From Boseongicola aestuarii (GTDB lineage: Bacteria; Pseudomonadota; Alphaproteobacteria; Rhodobacterales; Rhodobacteraceae): a stretch of 64,000 nt of DNA. Every line of letters begins with the position of its first letter. The stretch's first letter is position 1. The position numbers and the translations under genes were made by a program. The stretch is taken from contig NZ_FXXQ01000002.1 of NCBI RefSeq assembly GCF_900184815.1, positions 310,001 to 374,000 of the forward strand, written 5' to 3'. Shown here one piece after another: positions 36,679-46,098 of this stretch. The notes beneath the pieces were generated by a model. It was not told the DNA's origin, did no database searches, and worked only from the letters and a program-made list of their open reading frames with translations.

Positions 36679-37221
36679 ATGGAATTACTGGGAACACTCA
36701 GGACGATTAACAGAGGGGTGGCCGCTCTGATCGGCGTCATGCTTTTGCTCTGTGCGGCCTTCGTCCTTCTGGACATCGTTTTCAGGCAGCTTGGGTCCTC
36801 TTTCGGCGGGACCGACGAAATCAGCGGCTATGTGATGGCCATCGCCACGTCATGGGGGATGGCCTATACGATGTTGGAGCTCGGACACGTCCGCATTGAC
36901 CTGTTGCGCAGCCGCGCGGCGCCGGTGGGTCGGTGCCTGTTTGACTTGTTTTCCATGACCGTACTCAGTGCCACGGTCGTGCTGATCGCCTATAAATGCT
37001 GGCCCGTCCTTGAGCGATCCATCAATAACAACTCCACCGCGAATACACCGCTGGAAACACCTTTGGTGCTGGTGCAGGCGCCATGGTTTGCCGGATGGCT
37101 CTGGTTCGCCGTCATGGCCTGCCTCACAACACTGATCGCGCTTCGGATGATCTTGAAGGGCGAGTTTTCTCAGAGTGAAGCCATAATCGGCGCCTTTGGT
37201 GAAGTGGAGACATTGAAATGA
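36679..37221 (+). CDS. TRAP transporter small permease (DctQ)
   Basis: 180 residues, normal size, with four predicted membrane helices (about 15-37, 52-70, 90-111 and 133-155). The DctQ segment DEISGYVMAIATSWGMAYTM followed by LGHVRIDLL is typical. Starts 30 bases after the receptor gene without a hairpin in between, and its stop overlaps the DctM start by four bases. Confidence 0.88.
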   Translation: MELLGTLRTINRGVAALIGVMLLLCAAFVLLDIVFRQLGSSFGGTDEISGYVMAIATSWGMAYTMLELGHVRIDLLRSRAAPVGRCLFDLFSMTVLSATVVLIAYKCWPVLERSINNNSTANTPLETPLVLVQAPWFAGWLWFAVMACLTTLIALRMILKGEFSQSEAIIGAFGEVETLK

Positions 37222-38501
37222 TCACCTATGTCGCCGTTGGCCTTTTGGCCCTGCTCAGCATGTCGATTCCCGTTGGAATCGTTCTGTTTCTTCTCGGTTT
37301 CGGGATCGATTGGTTCTTCTCGAGCTTTCCGCTGATCCGCGGGCTGGGAAACATGGTTTGGTCCGCGTCGAACAGCGCAACCCTGATCGCCATTCCGTTC
37401 TTTGTCCTGCTCGGCGAGATACTTGTTCGCAGCGGCGTCGCGACACGCACTTACGCGGCCCTTGATCGCTGGGTGTCCTGGTTGCCCGGAGGTCTGGTCC
37501 ACGCGAATGTGGCAACGGCGACAATGTTCTCGGCAACGTCCGGGTCATCGGTTGCGACCGCTGCTACAGTTGCGACCGTAGCGATGCCACAGGCTGAAAA
37601 ACTGGGCTATGATCCGAAACTTTTTTCGGGCGCGATCGCCGCCGGCGGCACGCTGGGGATCATGATTCCACCATCGATCAACCTGATCGTCTATGGGTTT
37701 CTTACTCAGACGTCGATCCCACAGCTGTTTCTGGCCGGGCTAATTCCCGGTATTGGGCTGGCGCTGGCGTTCATCGTCATGGTGGCGATCATCTGCACGA
37801 TAAAACCCCACCTTGGCGGCGAACGTCGTGTGTTCCCCTTGGCGGACATGATGCGCGCATTGGTACATCTCCTGCCGATCATTCTCTTATTCACCATGAT
37901 CATCGGATCGATTTATAACGGCTGGGCAACGCCAACCGAAGCTGCAGCCGTGGGAGTTGCAGGCGCGTTTGTGATTGCGGGGGCATTTGGCGGCTTGTCG
38001 TTCAAAATGCTGACTGAAAGCATCTATGGCACCGTCAAGATCACTTCGATGATCATGCTCGTGGTGATCGGGGCGTCTTTCCTGAACTTCACTTTGGCTT
38101 CCGCAGGATTAGGACAGGAGTTGGATGCCTTCCTGAGTGGTCTTGGCCTGTCCCCACTCGGATTCATCCTGGTCGTGGTGGTGATGTATATAGTGCTTGG
38201 CTTTTTCATCGAGACCTTGTCTCTGATGGTCGTGACCATTCCAATTATTGTCCCGCTTGTGATCGAACAGGGATATGACCCGATCTGGTTCGGTATCCTG
38301 ATGATCGTACTGATCGAGATGGCGCTCATTACGCCTCCGGTCGGTCTGAACCTTTATGTTGTACAAGGTGCCAGACAATCAGGGTCAATGTCGGAAGTCA
38401 TGCTTGGCGCTCTCCCCTTTGCTATTGTGATGCTGTTGATGGCATTTGCCTTGATCGCGTTCCCGCAGATCGCTTTGTTCCTGCCGCAAGCTCTGAATTA
38501 G
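37218..38501 (+). CDS. TRAP transporter large permease (DctM)
   Basis: 427 residues, the standard DctM length, with about twelve membrane segments. Motifs include AATVATVAMPQAEKLGYD, GGTLGIMIPPSINLIVYG, ATPTEAAAVGV and the C-terminal ITPPVGLNLYVVQG. The ATG overlaps the DctQ stop (ATGA). PxpB gene begins 38 bases later on the same strand. Confidence 0.93.
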   Translation: MITYVAVGLLALLSMSIPVGIVLFLLGFGIDWFFSSFPLIRGLGNMVWSASNSATLIAIPFFVLLGEILVRSGVATRTYAALDRWVSWLPGGLVHANVATATMFSATSGSSVATAATVATVAMPQAEKLGYDPKLFSGAIAAGGTLGIMIPPSINLIVYGFLTQTSIPQLFLAGLIPGIGLALAFIVMVAIICTIKPHLGGERRVFPLADMMRALVHLLPIILLFTMIIGSIYNGWATPTEAAAVGVAGAFVIAGAFGGLSFKMLTESIYGTVKITSMIMLVVIGASFLNFTLASAGLGQELDAFLSGLGLSPLGFILVVVVMYIVLGFFIETLSLMVVTIPIIVPLVIEQGYDPIWFGILMIVLIEMALITPPVGLNLYVVQGARQSGSMSEVMLGALPFAIVMLLMAFALIAFPQIALFLPQALN

Positions 38502-38539
38502 AACGCTTTTCCAGAGTCACACTAACAGATGGTTCGCCA

Positions 38540-39304
38540 GTGACACTTCAGGACGCCTCGTCTTCCTTGGAATTTCCGCGCATCGTTGATGTCGGGTTGT
38601 GCGGTATGCTTGTTACCTTTTCCAATACACTGACGGACAGTGCGAATGGCGCGGCTCTTGCCTTCCGCGAAGCCGTTGATGCTCTGGGATTGGACGGAAT
38701 TATGGAAAGTTCGACGTCTTTGACATCGGCTTTCGTGATTTTTGACCCTATTGCCTTGAAGCGGGAGGTTCTGCGACAGGCCCTGAGCGAACTGGTGCAG
38801 GATCGCGATTGGGAAACGGCGGGATTACCGGCAAACCGCGTGCGATGGACCATTCCGGCGGTGTTCGGCGGTGACGTTGCAGGGCCACAACTTGAGGAAG
38901 CCGCAGGCCTTGCAAGGGTTTCCACCGAAGTTGCCGTAAACGAGCTTTGCTCCAATCCTTTACGCGTGATGACATTGGGTTTTGCGCCAGGGCAGCCATA
39001 TCTTGGATCCCTTCCCGAAAATTGGGCGATCCCGCGCCAAACGGGTCTGACAAAACGCGTGCCTGTAGGTGCCATTACCGTCGCCATTCGCCAGATCGTC
39101 CTGTTCTCGACGTCGACGCCGACGGGGTGGCGGCAGGTCGGGGTATGTGGGTTCAAGGCGTTTCGCCCAGAAGCTGAGCAGCCTTTCGCGTTGCGTCCGG
39201 GGGACGAAATCCGTTTTCGGTCCGTCTCGTGGCAAGAGTACGATGACGTTCTGGCGCGCGATCAAAGTGGCGATGGTGGCGCAGAGTGCGAGGATTTGCG
39301 ATGA
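38540..39304 (+). CDS. 5-oxoprolinase subunit B-like protein (PxpB / KipI family), divergent
   Basis: 254 residues. TLGFAPGQPYLGSLPE is the family hallmark and the C-terminal LRPGDEIRFRSVS is typical. The usual GGQTGIYP..SPGGW..IG motif is altered to RQIVLFSTSTPTGWRQVG, so the substrate or nucleotide interaction may differ. PxpB works with PxpA and PxpC in ATP-dependent 5-oxoproline opening; here only PxpC is present. GTG start with a weak ribosome-binding site. The TGA overlaps the next ATG. Confidence 0.82.
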   Translation: MTLQDASSSLEFPRIVDVGLCGMLVTFSNTLTDSANGAALAFREAVDALGLDGIMESSTSLTSAFVIFDPIALKREVLRQALSELVQDRDWETAGLPANRVRWTIPAVFGGDVAGPQLEEAAGLARVSTEVAVNELCSNPLRVMTLGFAPGQPYLGSLPENWAIPRQTGLTKRVPVGAITVAIRQIVLFSTSTPTGWRQVGVCGFKAFRPEAEQPFALRPGDEIRFRSVSWQEYDDVLARDQSGDGGAECEDLR

Positions 39305-40320
39305 CGGCCGTGTTGTCAGTTCTGCGCGCCGGCCCGGCAATGTCTGTGCAGGACTTGGGACGTCCCGGACACATGGGGGAAGGCCTGTCTCACGGAGGGG
39401 CGGCGGACAGAGAGGCATTTCTTGAAGGTGTGGCTCTTTTAGATCAAACAGTTGAATGCGCCGCTATCGAAATGGCGGCATTCGGCGGCGATTTCACCGT
39501 TTCCAAGGACATCAGGATCGCTTTGACTGGCGCACCGATGGTCGCGACCTGCGATGGTGAAGCTTTGGCCTGGAATGCGTCGCATCTTGTGAAGGCCGGG
39601 AAACGGCTTTCGATCGGGGCCGCGAGATCGGGTGTCTATGCGTATTTGCACGTCGGTGGTGGCGTCCAGACACAGCCCTTTTTGGAAAGCCGATCAACGC
39701 ATTTGACGGCCGGAATTGGCACACTGATTGCCACAGGGCAGGAGTTGCCTGTCGGAACGGACGCGAAACCAAACGATGTGAACAAAATGATTTTGCCCGA
39801 GCCAAGGTTTGAGGGCGGGACCGTTCGCATTCTGCCAAGCGTTCAGACGCAAAGTTTTTCGCAAGACGTGCTGGAGCGTTTCCAGGCGACGGTTTTCAAG
39901 CGCTCACCGCGCGCAAATCGGCAAGGTTTGGAACTGGTTTTTGAAGGCGAACCCTTCGGGACAACCGATCAATTGACGGTTTTGTCCGAGCCGATGGTTG
40001 CCGGTGACATTCAGATGACCGGCGAAGGTGCGCCATTTGTGTTGCTCCCAGAGTGCCAGACAACCGGCGGTTATCCACGCATTGGGACAGTGCTGCCTGT
40101 CGACCTTCCAATAATTGCCCAAGCTGGTCCGGGCGATGAACTTCGGTTTCGCTTTGTCGAATACGACGCTGCTCTTCATTCGCACAAAAGCACAGCGCAA
40201 AGGCTGACTGAAATGACTGCCATGGTCAGTCCGATGGTTCGCGATCCTCACGACATGCGCGATCTTTTGGCATATCAGCTTGTTGGCGGAGTTGTTGATG
40301 CGCTCAATGAGGCAGACTGA
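39301..40320 (+). CDS. 5-oxoprolinase subunit C-like protein (PxpC / biotin-dependent carboxyltransferase family)
   Basis: 339 residues. N-terminal MSVQDLGRPGHMGEGLSHGG, then ALTGAPM and the GVYAYLHVGGGVQTQPFLES region with SRSTH, and a C-terminal PIIAQAGPGDELRF. These are standard for the PxpC/urea amidolyase-type carboxyltransferase fold. No biotin carboxylase or BCCP gene is near, so it is not a carboxylase subunit. Together with PxpB it should hydrolyse a lactam or similar amide. The ATG overlaps pxpB (ATGA). Confidence 0.85.
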   Translation: MTAVLSVLRAGPAMSVQDLGRPGHMGEGLSHGGAADREAFLEGVALLDQTVECAAIEMAAFGGDFTVSKDIRIALTGAPMVATCDGEALAWNASHLVKAGKRLSIGAARSGVYAYLHVGGGVQTQPFLESRSTHLTAGIGTLIATGQELPVGTDAKPNDVNKMILPEPRFEGGTVRILPSVQTQSFSQDVLERFQATVFKRSPRANRQGLELVFEGEPFGTTDQLTVLSEPMVAGDIQMTGEGAPFVLLPECQTTGGYPRIGTVLPVDLPIIAQAGPGDELRFRFVEYDAALHSHKSTAQRLTEMTAMVSPMVRDPHDMRDLLAYQLVGGVVDALNEAD

Positions 40321-40351
40321 CGTCACAGATCCGGTGGCATCATGCGCCTTC

Positions 40352-41091
40352 TCAACTTTGCGGAAAAACACTGGGGGCGGGCTGCGCGGAGTTCGAAACG
40401 ACCTGTTCTGACGCTGCTTCATGCTTGCCATCAACCGCTGGAAGCGTGAAGCGAACAGACGTGCCGCGCGCGGGTTCGGAAACACACCATATTCTACCGC
40501 CGTGACGTTGAACGACCTTTTTGCATGTGGCCAGGTCCCAGGCCAGTCCCCTGCGTGTCACCTGATCCAGGCGCACGCTTGAAAGGCTCAAAAATTCTGG
40601 CGATAAACGCAGCCGGGATGCCGATGCCTTGGTCGGTAACATCAAATTCGACCATCTCGCAGGCATCTTCTGTGACTGTTATCATGATCTGCGGCGGGCT
40701 ATCGCCGGCGTACTTGATCGCGTTTGATATCAAGTTCTGCAGAGCCTGAGCGATTTGGGGCGGTTGGCAAATCACTTGTGGCAAAGCGATCGAAACACTG
40801 ATTTCGACCACAGCGCCCGACTGCTTCAATTCAAGATCCAAGGTCTGAAGCACGCCTCGCAAAAGCGCCTCGGGTCGCGCGGCAGGCGGACAAGGCCCTG
40901 AGCCCCTCGGTCATTGGAAGATGGTAGTCCAGAAAGACCGCATCAAATGCGCTGTCATCCAATTCAAGGGCCGCGTCGGCCGTTTCAACCTCAACTATGT
41001 TTAAACCAAGATCGCTGGCGCCGAGAATGCGACGCAGCATTTTTCTGTCGCCTACATTATCGTCGACAATCAATACCGACAGGCCGTGCAT
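40352..41091 (-). pseudogene. Collapsed receiver-histidine kinase gene
   Basis: The 5' part encodes a CheY-like receiver beginning MHGLSVLIVDDNVGDRKM and reaching FLDYHLPMTEG, where the phosphoacceptor Asp is kept. About residue 65 it breaks off. In the next frame a histidine-kinase end appears (RGVLQTLDLE, N-box QNLISNAIKYA, DQGIGIP, FEPFKR). The rest of the receiver and the His-containing dimerisation domain are missing, so roughly 250 residues are deleted. Near 40535 one extra base shifts GTGLG away from LATCKKVVQRHGG. Two independent lesions make it non-functional. Confidence 0.75.
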
Positions 41092-41124
41092 ATTTGTGAA
41101 CCCGTTCGAAATGGATGTTTGGCC

Positions 41125-41880
41125 TCATAGTTTCGCAGAGACGGCGGCTCGGGGGGATCGCAACGACTGGGGCGGCGTGCTCCGAAATGCGGTTGCTTTT
41201 TCCACCTCCAACAGCCCAGAAATTTCGTCTAGAAAGGCGTAAAGTTGTCCGCAGGGTTTTTCCAATCCGCCAAGACTCGATTTGACGTTCGTACTTAGCA
41301 TATCCGCAGACCGTAGGGTTCTGACATGCCTCAGGGTTGCCGCGAGAACTTCGCGGATTTCCGGACCGCATGTCTTGGCAATGCGCGAGATAGAGACGCG
41401 CAGGGCATGTTTGGAGGAATGGGATTCGTTAAGTGCAGAGATCAATATGCGACGTTCGAAAGCGGAAATAATGGCCTTTCGGATGGAATCCACACTGAGT
41501 TCTTCTTTTGTGAGGTAGTCAGCACAACCGGCGCGCATAGCCTCAACCGCGATATCATAACGATCAAAACTGGTGATCATGATCGGGATGGCATCTATCT
41601 GGTCTTCTTGGGCCTGTAGAAGCTGGAGCGCATCCAGCCCATTCTCCATGGCAAGGTGGTAATCCAGAAAAACCAGATCCATCTTTTGACTATCAATACA
41701 CTGACGGAAGCTTGCGACGTCGTGTGCTTCATGCAGTTCGAAATCGAGGCCGGCTTTGCGACAGAACCGGCGCACCCGCATCCGATCCGCTTCCAGATCG
41801 TCGAGAATAAGAACGTCGAGAACCGACTTGTTCTGACTGTGGGCCACCTCGAGAGGGTTTTGTATTGTATTGCTCAGCAT
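41125..41880 (-). CDS. Response regulator with C-terminal helical domain
   Basis: 251 residues. CheY-like receiver about 20-135: acidic pair Asp27/Asp28, phosphoacceptor Asp73 (FLDYHLAMENG), switch Thr103 and Lys125. The C-terminal 115 residues are helical and look like a degenerate kinase dimerisation region (SISRIAKTCGPEIREVL) rather than a DNA-binding output. It probably relays signals by phosphotransfer. Its presumed partner is the broken receiver-kinase gene 33 bases downstream. ATG start preferred; a GTG upstream could add 19 residues. Confidence 0.75.
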   Translation of the reverse strand: MLSNTIQNPLEVAHSQNKSVLDVLILDDLEADRMRVRRFCRKAGLDFELHEAHDVASFRQCIDSQKMDLVFLDYHLAMENGLDALQLLQAQEDQIDAIPIMITSFDRYDIAVEAMRAGCADYLTKEELSVDSIRKAIISAFERRILISALNESHSSKHALRVSISRIAKTCGPEIREVLAATLRHVRTLRSADMLSTNVKSSLGGLEKPCGQLYAFLDEISGLLEVEKATAFRSTPPQSLRSPRAAVSAKL

Positions 41881-42210
41881 ACGATCAAACGCTCCGTCAA
41901 AAGGGCAGTCGAGGTATGCCGGCAGGTCAGACACCACTGGATGTCGACCGCTATCACCTGGTCATTGGGCATAAGGGGAACGCTTTAACGAAGGCTTTAA
42001 ATCCTGGCGGCGCTCCACGCTCTTTAGTTCAAGTTGTAACGACATCCCCACAGCGCCCTTCAAGTCTGCCCTCGCGACATCGCCGTTGGGAATGGGCCTG
42101 ATGAAAATCCGCCTCTCAACCTCGGGAAACGGCATTTGACGTTAAGTTTCATTCGACAATCAGGCCCTTACGCATCATGTCACAATGAATGAAAGGTTGG
42201 GGAGGCCATC
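41881..42210. other. Intergenic region between the response regulator and fadD-like gene
   Basis: 330 bases between divergent genes with no recognisable gene, repeat or terminator. It must contain both promoters, but no match good enough to call was seen. The only clear element is the ribosome-binding site GGGGAGG just before the acyl-CoA ligase start. Confidence 0.5.
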
Positions 42211-43932
42211 ATGACAATCTCTGAACGTCCGTGGGCGGCGTACTACGGACCTGATGTACGTCCCGAAATCGAGACTGCATCCTGTCGCACTATCGGAGAT
42301 CTCATCCGTTCGGTTGCCGAAACTTACGGCAAAGCGCCCGCGTTCACGACCTGCCTGTACAACGGTATGAATGGCACCTTGAGTTTTTCTCAGGTCGACG
42401 AAATGTCCGATGCCTTTGCGGTCTACCTGAGGGAGGTTGCCGGTCTCAATCGTGGCGACAGGGTTGCGGTGCAAATGCCCAACTGCCTCAGCTATCCGAT
42501 TGCAGCTTTCGGCGTTCTGAAGGCAGGTTGCGTGCTTGTGAACGTCAATCCGCTCTACACAGCCGAGGAGATGGCCAAACAGTTCGCCGATGCCGAACCA
42601 CACGCGCTGGTGATCGTTGATATGTTTGCCGATAAGGTCCCGGAAGCAACGAAGGGCCACCCGATCCCGAACGTCATTGTGACCCGGATTGCCGAATTCC
42701 TGCCGAAGATGCCGCGCGGCATTGTCGGATTGGTGCAGAAACACTGGGATCGTTCGGTAAAGCCAATCGAAATTGCACATATTCGCCTTCCGGAAGCGCT
42801 GGATGTAGGCCGCGCACGGCGAAACGAAAACAAGATCGAAGTCGATGCCTATTTTCAGGATGTTTCGCCGGATGATGTCGCCTGCCTTCAGTACACGGGC
42901 GGTACGACGGGCGTGGCGAAAGGCGCCATGCTGACCCATACCAACCTGATCATGAACATGCAGCAGACCATGGAGATGATCTCGGTCTTCAAGAAGGGTG
43001 AAGAAGTCGCCCTGACGGCGCTGCCGCTCTACCATATCTTCGCTTTTACGGTGAATTTGCTTGGCTTCTATTGGCTGGGTGCGCGTAATGTCCTGATCCC
43101 GAACCCGCGCCCATTGTCCAATGTGAAACGCGCATTCGAAAACTATAAGATCACCTGGATGAGTGGCGTGAACACGTTGTTCAATGGCCTTTGCAACGAG
43201 GTCTGGTTCACGGACAGCCCGCCAAAGCATCTGAAGTTCGCTTCGGCCGGCGGGATGGCCCTGCAAACGGCCGTCGCCCGTAGGTGGCAAGATATCACAG
43301 GCAAACCCGTACTGCAGGGTTATGGTCTGACCGAGACCTCGCCGATTTTGACGTTCAATCCTTTGGGCAAGGTTCGCGAAGGCACAATCGGTATACCGCT
43401 GCCATCAACTGATGTGATTTGCGTGGATGAAGCCGGCGTTCCGGTAGCCCCCGGTGAACGGGGTGAGATCGCCACCAAGGGGCCTCAGATCATGGCCGGG
43501 TATTGGAATAAGCCCGAGGAGACCGCGAATGTAATGCGGGATGGCTGGTTCTTGACTGGGGATATCGGCGTGATGGACCCGGACGGGTATATCTCAATCG
43601 TCGATCGCAAGAAGGACATGGTCGTCGTTTCGGGGTTCAACGTTTACCCGAATGAGATCGAGGATTGTCTTGCGACGCATCCCGGCATTCTCGAAAGCGC
43701 TGTAATAGGCGTGCCTGACGATGTGACTGGCGAGGCCGTGAAGGCCTTCGTCGTCAAGCGCGACCAAAGCCTGACCGAAGCCGATATCCGCGCGCACTGC
43801 AAAGCACATCTGACTGGCTACAAGATCCCCAAGCGTGTCGCCTTCCGAGACGATCTGCCCAAATCGAACGTCGGCAAGATACTGCGTAAGGATTTGCGCA
43901 CCAGCGAAACAACACAAGACGCAGCGGAGTAA
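42211..43932 (+). CDS. Long-chain fatty acid-CoA ligase-like AMP-forming enzyme
   Basis: 573 residues. P-loop YTGGTTGVAKGAML, A-loop GYGLTETSP, hinge DRKKDMVVVSGFNVYPNEIED and the catalytic C-terminal Lys in LPKSNVGKILRKDL. This is the FadD group of the ANL superfamily, which activates a carboxylic acid to acyl-CoA through an acyl-adenylate at the membrane. Size fits FadD. A BASS transporter begins 5 bases downstream, so it may import the acid that this enzyme activates; aromatic or branched acids are alternatives to long-chain fatty acids. Confidence 0.85.
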   Translation: MTISERPWAAYYGPDVRPEIETASCRTIGDLIRSVAETYGKAPAFTTCLYNGMNGTLSFSQVDEMSDAFAVYLREVAGLNRGDRVAVQMPNCLSYPIAAFGVLKAGCVLVNVNPLYTAEEMAKQFADAEPHALVIVDMFADKVPEATKGHPIPNVIVTRIAEFLPKMPRGIVGLVQKHWDRSVKPIEIAHIRLPEALDVGRARRNENKIEVDAYFQDVSPDDVACLQYTGGTTGVAKGAMLTHTNLIMNMQQTMEMISVFKKGEEVALTALPLYHIFAFTVNLLGFYWLGARNVLIPNPRPLSNVKRAFENYKITWMSGVNTLFNGLCNEVWFTDSPPKHLKFASAGGMALQTAVARRWQDITGKPVLQGYGLTETSPILTFNPLGKVREGTIGIPLPSTDVICVDEAGVPVAPGERGEIATKGPQIMAGYWNKPEETANVMRDGWFLTGDIGVMDPDGYISIVDRKKDMVVVSGFNVYPNEIEDCLATHPGILESAVIGVPDDVTGEAVKAFVVKRDQSLTEADIRAHCKAHLTGYKIPKRVAFRDDLPKSNVGKILRKDLRTSETTQDAAE

Positions 43933-43937
43933 TCAGC

Positions 43938-44819
43938 ATGGTCGGTCCTTTAGAGCAGGCAATCCTTGCATTGATGATCTTCGTCATCATGCTTGGCATG
44001 GGCGCATCCCTTACACCGCGTGACTTTTATCTGGCGCTGCGACGCCCCTATGGACTGATGATCGGGGTGGTCTCGCAATACGGTTTCATGCCTTTCATTG
44101 GGTTCTTGCTGGCGACGCTTCTGACGGTGCCGGAAACGATTGCCATAGGCATCCTGATCATGGCGTGCATGCCGGGCGGTACGACGTCGAACATTTTCAC
44201 CTATTTTTCGAAGGGTAATCTGGCGCTTTCGGTTCTCATGACAGTGACATCGACGGTCGCAGGTGTGGTGCTGATCCCGATCATTCTGGTGGTTTATGCC
44301 AATGCACTTGATCTGGATATTCCGCGCGAGAATATCATTGTGACGCTTATTCTGCTTTTGGTTCCTGTCGGAATTGGCATGATTTTGCGCAAGTTCAGCG
44401 CCAATGTCGGGGCGGTCACCGAGTTCATGGGATCTGCGCTTGCGCTGTTCTTCATCGTCTTCCTTGTCATCAGCTGGATCCCACGCAACTGGTCGTTTCT
44501 GCTTGAAACCACCTCGGCGACGTATTTCGCCGCAGTCGGGCTTGGCGTTTTTGGTATCTCGATTGGATATGCCTTTGCCCGCGCCCTGAAACTGCATCCG
44601 CGAAATGCACGGACCGTAGCGTTGGAAACGGGTATTCAGAACGGTCCGCTGGCGGTCGCCATCATCGTCTTCACTTTCAATGGAACAGAAGCGCAGGCAG
44701 TGATGGCGGTACCGGTTCTCTATTCGCTGTTCATCGTGATTGTCTCTACACTGGTGACGCTTGTGTTCCGCCGTGCAAATACGGCTGCGGAACAGAAACT
44801 GCCAGACGGTTTGCTGTAG
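43938..44819 (+). CDS. Bile acid:sodium symporter (BASS)-family transporter
   Basis: 293 residues with about nine or ten membrane segments. Motifs MACMPGGTTSNIFTYFSKGN and ALETGIQNGPLAV are the two sodium/substrate cross-over regions of the family. BASS proteins carry bile acids, pantoate, pyruvate and other organic anions. The 5-base spacing from the acyl-CoA ligase gene implies co-transcription. Confidence 0.87.
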   Translation: MVGPLEQAILALMIFVIMLGMGASLTPRDFYLALRRPYGLMIGVVSQYGFMPFIGFLLATLLTVPETIAIGILIMACMPGGTTSNIFTYFSKGNLALSVLMTVTSTVAGVVLIPIILVVYANALDLDIPRENIIVTLILLLVPVGIGMILRKFSANVGAVTEFMGSALALFFIVFLVISWIPRNWSFLLETTSATYFAAVGLGVFGISIGYAFARALKLHPRNARTVALETGIQNGPLAVAIIVFTFNGTEAQAVMAVPVLYSLFIVIVSTLVTLVFRRANTAAEQKLPDGLL

Positions 44820-45002
44820 ATCGGCCTGACAGGCTGCAAAGCCCGCGTTTCCAGATCAGGGGTCACTCGGATTGCGAGGCCCCGATTTGCGTATGAATCT
44901 TCAAGTGTGTGTTAACCGGTTTTCGAGTCATATGCGGTTTGGGGCAGACCCGCTCGGTGCGACATGTTTCGGGTTGGCCTTCACAATTACGACGTGGGCC
45001 TG
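44820..45002. other. Gap after the BASS gene
   Basis: No gene recognised. On the minus strand it continues past the stop of the ABC-transporter remnant and may hold more decayed sequence. No clear hairpin with a T-tract was seen after the BASS stop. Confidence 0.4.
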
Positions 45003-45770
45003 TCAGAGCAAAGGAGCCCGAGGTCGCGAAAGCATGATACGCAAGGCCAGCATCACCGATTGCAGGCACAGTCTGAAGGCGCGCGTGAAAGAGGTAAAAG
45101 TCCCTGTGAGGTCGCTTGCGCTGGTGGATTGGTCTATGGCGCTAACCTGCGAGGCAGCCCAGCGGCCGGTCATGGATCTGGCCATCCCCTGTGCCCAAAT
45201 CATATCCGCGGAGAGTTCGGACTGACGCGCGAAAAGCGCGGCTTCCAGCGCAAGCTCGTTGGCTTGCGAATTCTTGGATCGGGTCAGCCCTTGATTGACC
45301 AGCGTGGCGGCGATCAGCAGCCCACCGCCAAGCACCGCAAGCCAGCCAAGCATGGGGTGGAATATGAAAATCGCAATCAGGAAAACCGGTGTCCAAGGCG
45401 CATCAAACAGAGCGAGAATAGCTGGTGATCCGAAGAAGCCGCGAACAGCTTCGAGATCCTGTAGTCTGCCCAAGTCGCGCTGCCCACGGCGCAATGCAGC
45501 CCGCTCAAGCACTGCCCCAAAAACCCGTGCACCCATCGCCGATTGAAATCGCGCACCGACCCGCGACATCACCCGACCGCGTGCGAATTCCAAAAGCCAA
45601 AGGAAAAAGTACAGGCTGGCAAGCAAGACGGTCAAAGCGACCAGGGTTTCTTCCGAGCGGGACCCCAGGACGCGATCATACACCTGAAGCATGAAAAGCG
45701 GCCCCGTCAGCATCAGGAGATTGGTGAAGACCCTCAAAACAACGCGCAACCGAACAGCCCCCGCGCATTG
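45003..45770 (-). pseudogene. Remnant of a type I secretion ABC transporter (PrtD-type membrane domain)
   Basis: The frame holds about 230 residues of the PrtD-family membrane domain (NLLMLTGPLFMLQVYDRVLG, LFDAPWTPVFLIAIFIFHP, QGLTRSKN), running to LQSVMLAL. The sequence then degenerates (RIMLSRPRAPLL) and stops. The whole ATP-binding domain with Walker motifs is missing. Upstream of about 45,770 the frame no longer matches the family N-terminus, and there is no credible start. A deletion-truncated gene is the best reading. No membrane-fusion or outer-membrane partner gene is nearby. Confidence 0.75.
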
Positions 45771-46098
45771 ACACTCGACAGGGAGATACCGATTTGCGGC
45801 GTTGTGGTTTTCATGAATACCGTCGGGAACTCGACACGCAAAAGATGGAAAGCTATTTGCGATCAGCACCTTCCAACCGATGGTCACAGGTCTCAACCCA
45901 GGCGCCGACGATCCGTCATCCACCAGAGCCAGCGAACTTATCATGATTCTTCAGGAGATCAATTGATCAATGGGCTTTAGATGAACTTGGCGATCGCATC
46001 CAAGACGGTTGGCAACGGCTTCATGGCACTGATTTGGTCTGAGACGTTCCGACCGGCAAATAGTCGAAGCCCTGACGCCCGACGCTGCGGGCGGAGGA

